From positions 1 through 63,377 of the forward strand of contig QYLO01000012.1 in the NCBI GenBank assembly GCA_022766165.1: a DNA stretch of 63,377 bases, given 5' to 3'. Positions within the stretch are counted from its first letter, which is position 1. Each line of letters opens with the position of its first letter. The notes below the pieces were generated by a model, which was not told the origin of the DNA, made no database searches, and worked only from the letters and a program-made list of their open reading frames with translations. Made by a program: the position numbers and the translations under genes. Source of the stretch: Candidatus Electrothrix gigas (GTDB lineage Bacteria; Desulfobacterota; Desulfobulbia; Desulfobulbales; Desulfobulbaceae). Shown here piece after piece: positions 62,336 through 63,377 of this stretch.

Positions 62336-63377
62336 TTACCGCACTGGAATCAGCAACTTGAGTTTCTGGGGTACCGGGCCGGAGTACGAACCAAGGCTTC
62401 TGACCCAGACAGACTCCTGCGGCTGAAGCACACCTAGTGAACCCGGCGTGCTGTCGTCATAGGAGTCGTAGGAATTACCGTTCCAGCGGTAATAGATTTT
62501 GCTGACATAGCCTGCTATCTCCGCCGTTGAGGGGGAGTAAGTTCCCCATGTTGCGCCGCCGTCTGAAGAGACAGCCACTTGCACATCCGCCCAATTCACA
62601 GCGTAGGGGAAGGGATGACCGACCATGTTCCAAAAGTTCACTCCGGCAAGCGGAATGGCGAGATCAATGGCAAAGCACTGGCCGGAACCACCGTAAGCGG
62701 CGCAGTCGGTTGTCGGGGTGACTGTGCCCTCAAGGTTCAGGCGACCTGCGGTTTTAGAATACACCCAGTTGCCATCACCCAAGACCAAAGGGTCGGCGGC
62801 GGCCATTGCGGGGGGATAATCCTGGGCGGTGGCATCCCATTTCCAGCCGATCCAGTTTGTGGCATAGGCGGGGCTGAGGTCGTCTCCGTATTGAGCGGCT
62901 ATGCCAGCGCCGGGCGGGTTGGCGGGCTGGCAGGACGGCGCCGTCATCAGCCAGGTGTTGGCGGGCAGATTGCGGCCCTGGCCGCATATGGCGCTGAAGA
63001 CATAGGCCGAGTCATGGCCCCTGGCCCCGATCAGGGCAATGCCCCCATCTGCGGACAGGGACACGGACCAGCCGAACAGATCATTGCTTGCGCCGTCATA
63101 TGCAGTCAGCTTGTTCTGCTGGCTCCAGCTGCCGTCTACGGAACGGGTAAAGACATAGGCCGAGCCGGTATTTTTTCCCTTGTCGTCATCGCCGGGGGCC
63201 CCGATCAGGGCAATGCTACCGTCTGCGGACAGGGACACGGAATGGCCGAACCAGTGCGCCGCAGTCAGTTTGTCCTGCTGGCTCCAGCTACCATCTGCAG
63301 CACGGCTGAAGACATAGGCCGAGGCATTGTCGACGGCTCCGATCAGGGCAATGTTGCCGTCTGCGCACAGGGATACA
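62336..63377 (-). CDS. FG-GAP-like repeat surface protein (5' part beyond window)
   Basis: The frame is open from the stop at 62336 to the window edge, so only the C-terminal ~347 residues are seen. The first part consists of repeats (SVSLSADGSIALIGAPG, GSAYVF, DGSWSQQNKLTA) like FG-GAP/beta-propeller repeats of surface proteins. Repeat starts are 58 and 46 codons apart, and the repeats are similar in DNA, indicating recent duplication. A C-terminal domain with many Trp and Cys follows (TWLMTAPSCQPANPPGAG, GVLQPQESVWVRSLG). The gene is visibly richer in G+C than its neighbours. The role is probably adhesive or structural; this is inference. Confidence 0.75.
   Translation of the reverse strand, partial: VSLCADGNIALIGAVDNASAYVFSRAADGSWSQQDKLTAAHWFGHSVSLSADGSIALIGAPGDDDKGKNTGSAYVFTRSVDGSWSQQNKLTAYDGASNDLFGWSVSLSADGGIALIGARGHDSAYVFSAICGQGRNLPANTWLMTAPSCQPANPPGAGIAAQYGDDLSPAYATNWIGWKWDATAQDYPPAMAAADPLVLGDGNWVYSKTAGRLNLEGTVTPTTDCAAYGGSGQCFAIDLAIPLAGVNFWNMVGHPFPYAVNWADVQVAVSSDGGATWGTYSPSTAEIAGYVSKIYYRWNGNSYDSYDDSTPGSLGVLQPQESVWVRSLGSYSGPVPQKLKLLIPVR

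Overview
The window looks like chromosome of a Gram-negative anaerobe of the Desulfobacterota, most probably the Desulfobulbales and possibly a cable-bacterium relative. This is inferred from gene content and order: LptD and BamD (outer membrane), a Rieske/cytochrome b pair, coaD-rsmD-pssA, yceD-rpmF-plsX-fabH, an electron-transfer flavoprotein whose alpha subunit carries a 2[4Fe-4S] domain, a PxxKW Cys-rich protein and a DVU0298-like protein. No rRNA gene is present to confirm it.

Layout. 1-700: 3' end of a group II intron (maturase plus domains V/VI). 760-8797 (minus): cytochrome b, Rieske, coaD, rsmD, pssA, lytic transglycosylase, DHH phosphoesterase, lptD. 9151-15068 (plus): radical SAM protein, RNase E/G with an N-terminal basic tail, moeA, sanA, a DtxR-type regulator. 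15225-24582 (plus): yceD-rpmF-plsX-fabH, then acyl-CoA dehydrogenase-etfB-etfA, then fabG-acpP-fabF and rpiB. This lipid cluster has an Etf/dehydrogenase module where fabD usually lies. 24593-27217: two orphan DNA methyltransferases and an AT-rich secreted protein. 27306-30205: glyA-nrdR-ribD. 30175-32908 (minus): ParB-like protein, IHF/HU, pilC. 33211-41774: PxxKW protein, ugd, yggS-tatD, nitroreductase-lipoprotein, coaBC-darP, a zinc-ribbon/PD-(D/E)XK-like protein, and an ArsR-controlled permease. 42384-47929: tadA, tRNA-Ser, SRP RNA, a cytosine methyltransferase/HNH restriction module, dnaX, ybaB. 48050-57337: multi-domain glycosyltransferase, secreted msrB, HAD protein, pilB, bamD. 57384-58961: wrecked accessory patch (HEPN/DUF29 remnants, MNT antitoxin, a tRNA 3'-end fragment, GIY-YIG protein). 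59024-63377 (minus): zinc/HEAT-like and TPR proteins, an SLC1-type transporter and a G+C-rich FG-GAP-like surface protein cut by the window edge.

Most notable observation. The ArsR-linked permease (40653-41774, minus) has a good ribosome site and ATG just after arsR, but its twelfth codon is an in-frame UGA. A 6-bp hairpin with loop AGGC lies at the distance expected for a bacterial SECIS. The conserved part of the permease continues in the same frame with no other usual start before residue 92. The simplest reading is a selenoprotein permease with a Cys-Gly-Sec motif. The arsR promoter carries a perfect 26-bp palindrome across its spacer and -10 box.

Other accessory content sits between conserved genes: a cytosine methylase plus HNH nuclease between the SRP RNA and dnaX, two lone methylases between rpiB and glyA, and a tRNA-Leu-like 3' fragment beside truncated toxin genes. 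No CRISPR array was seen.
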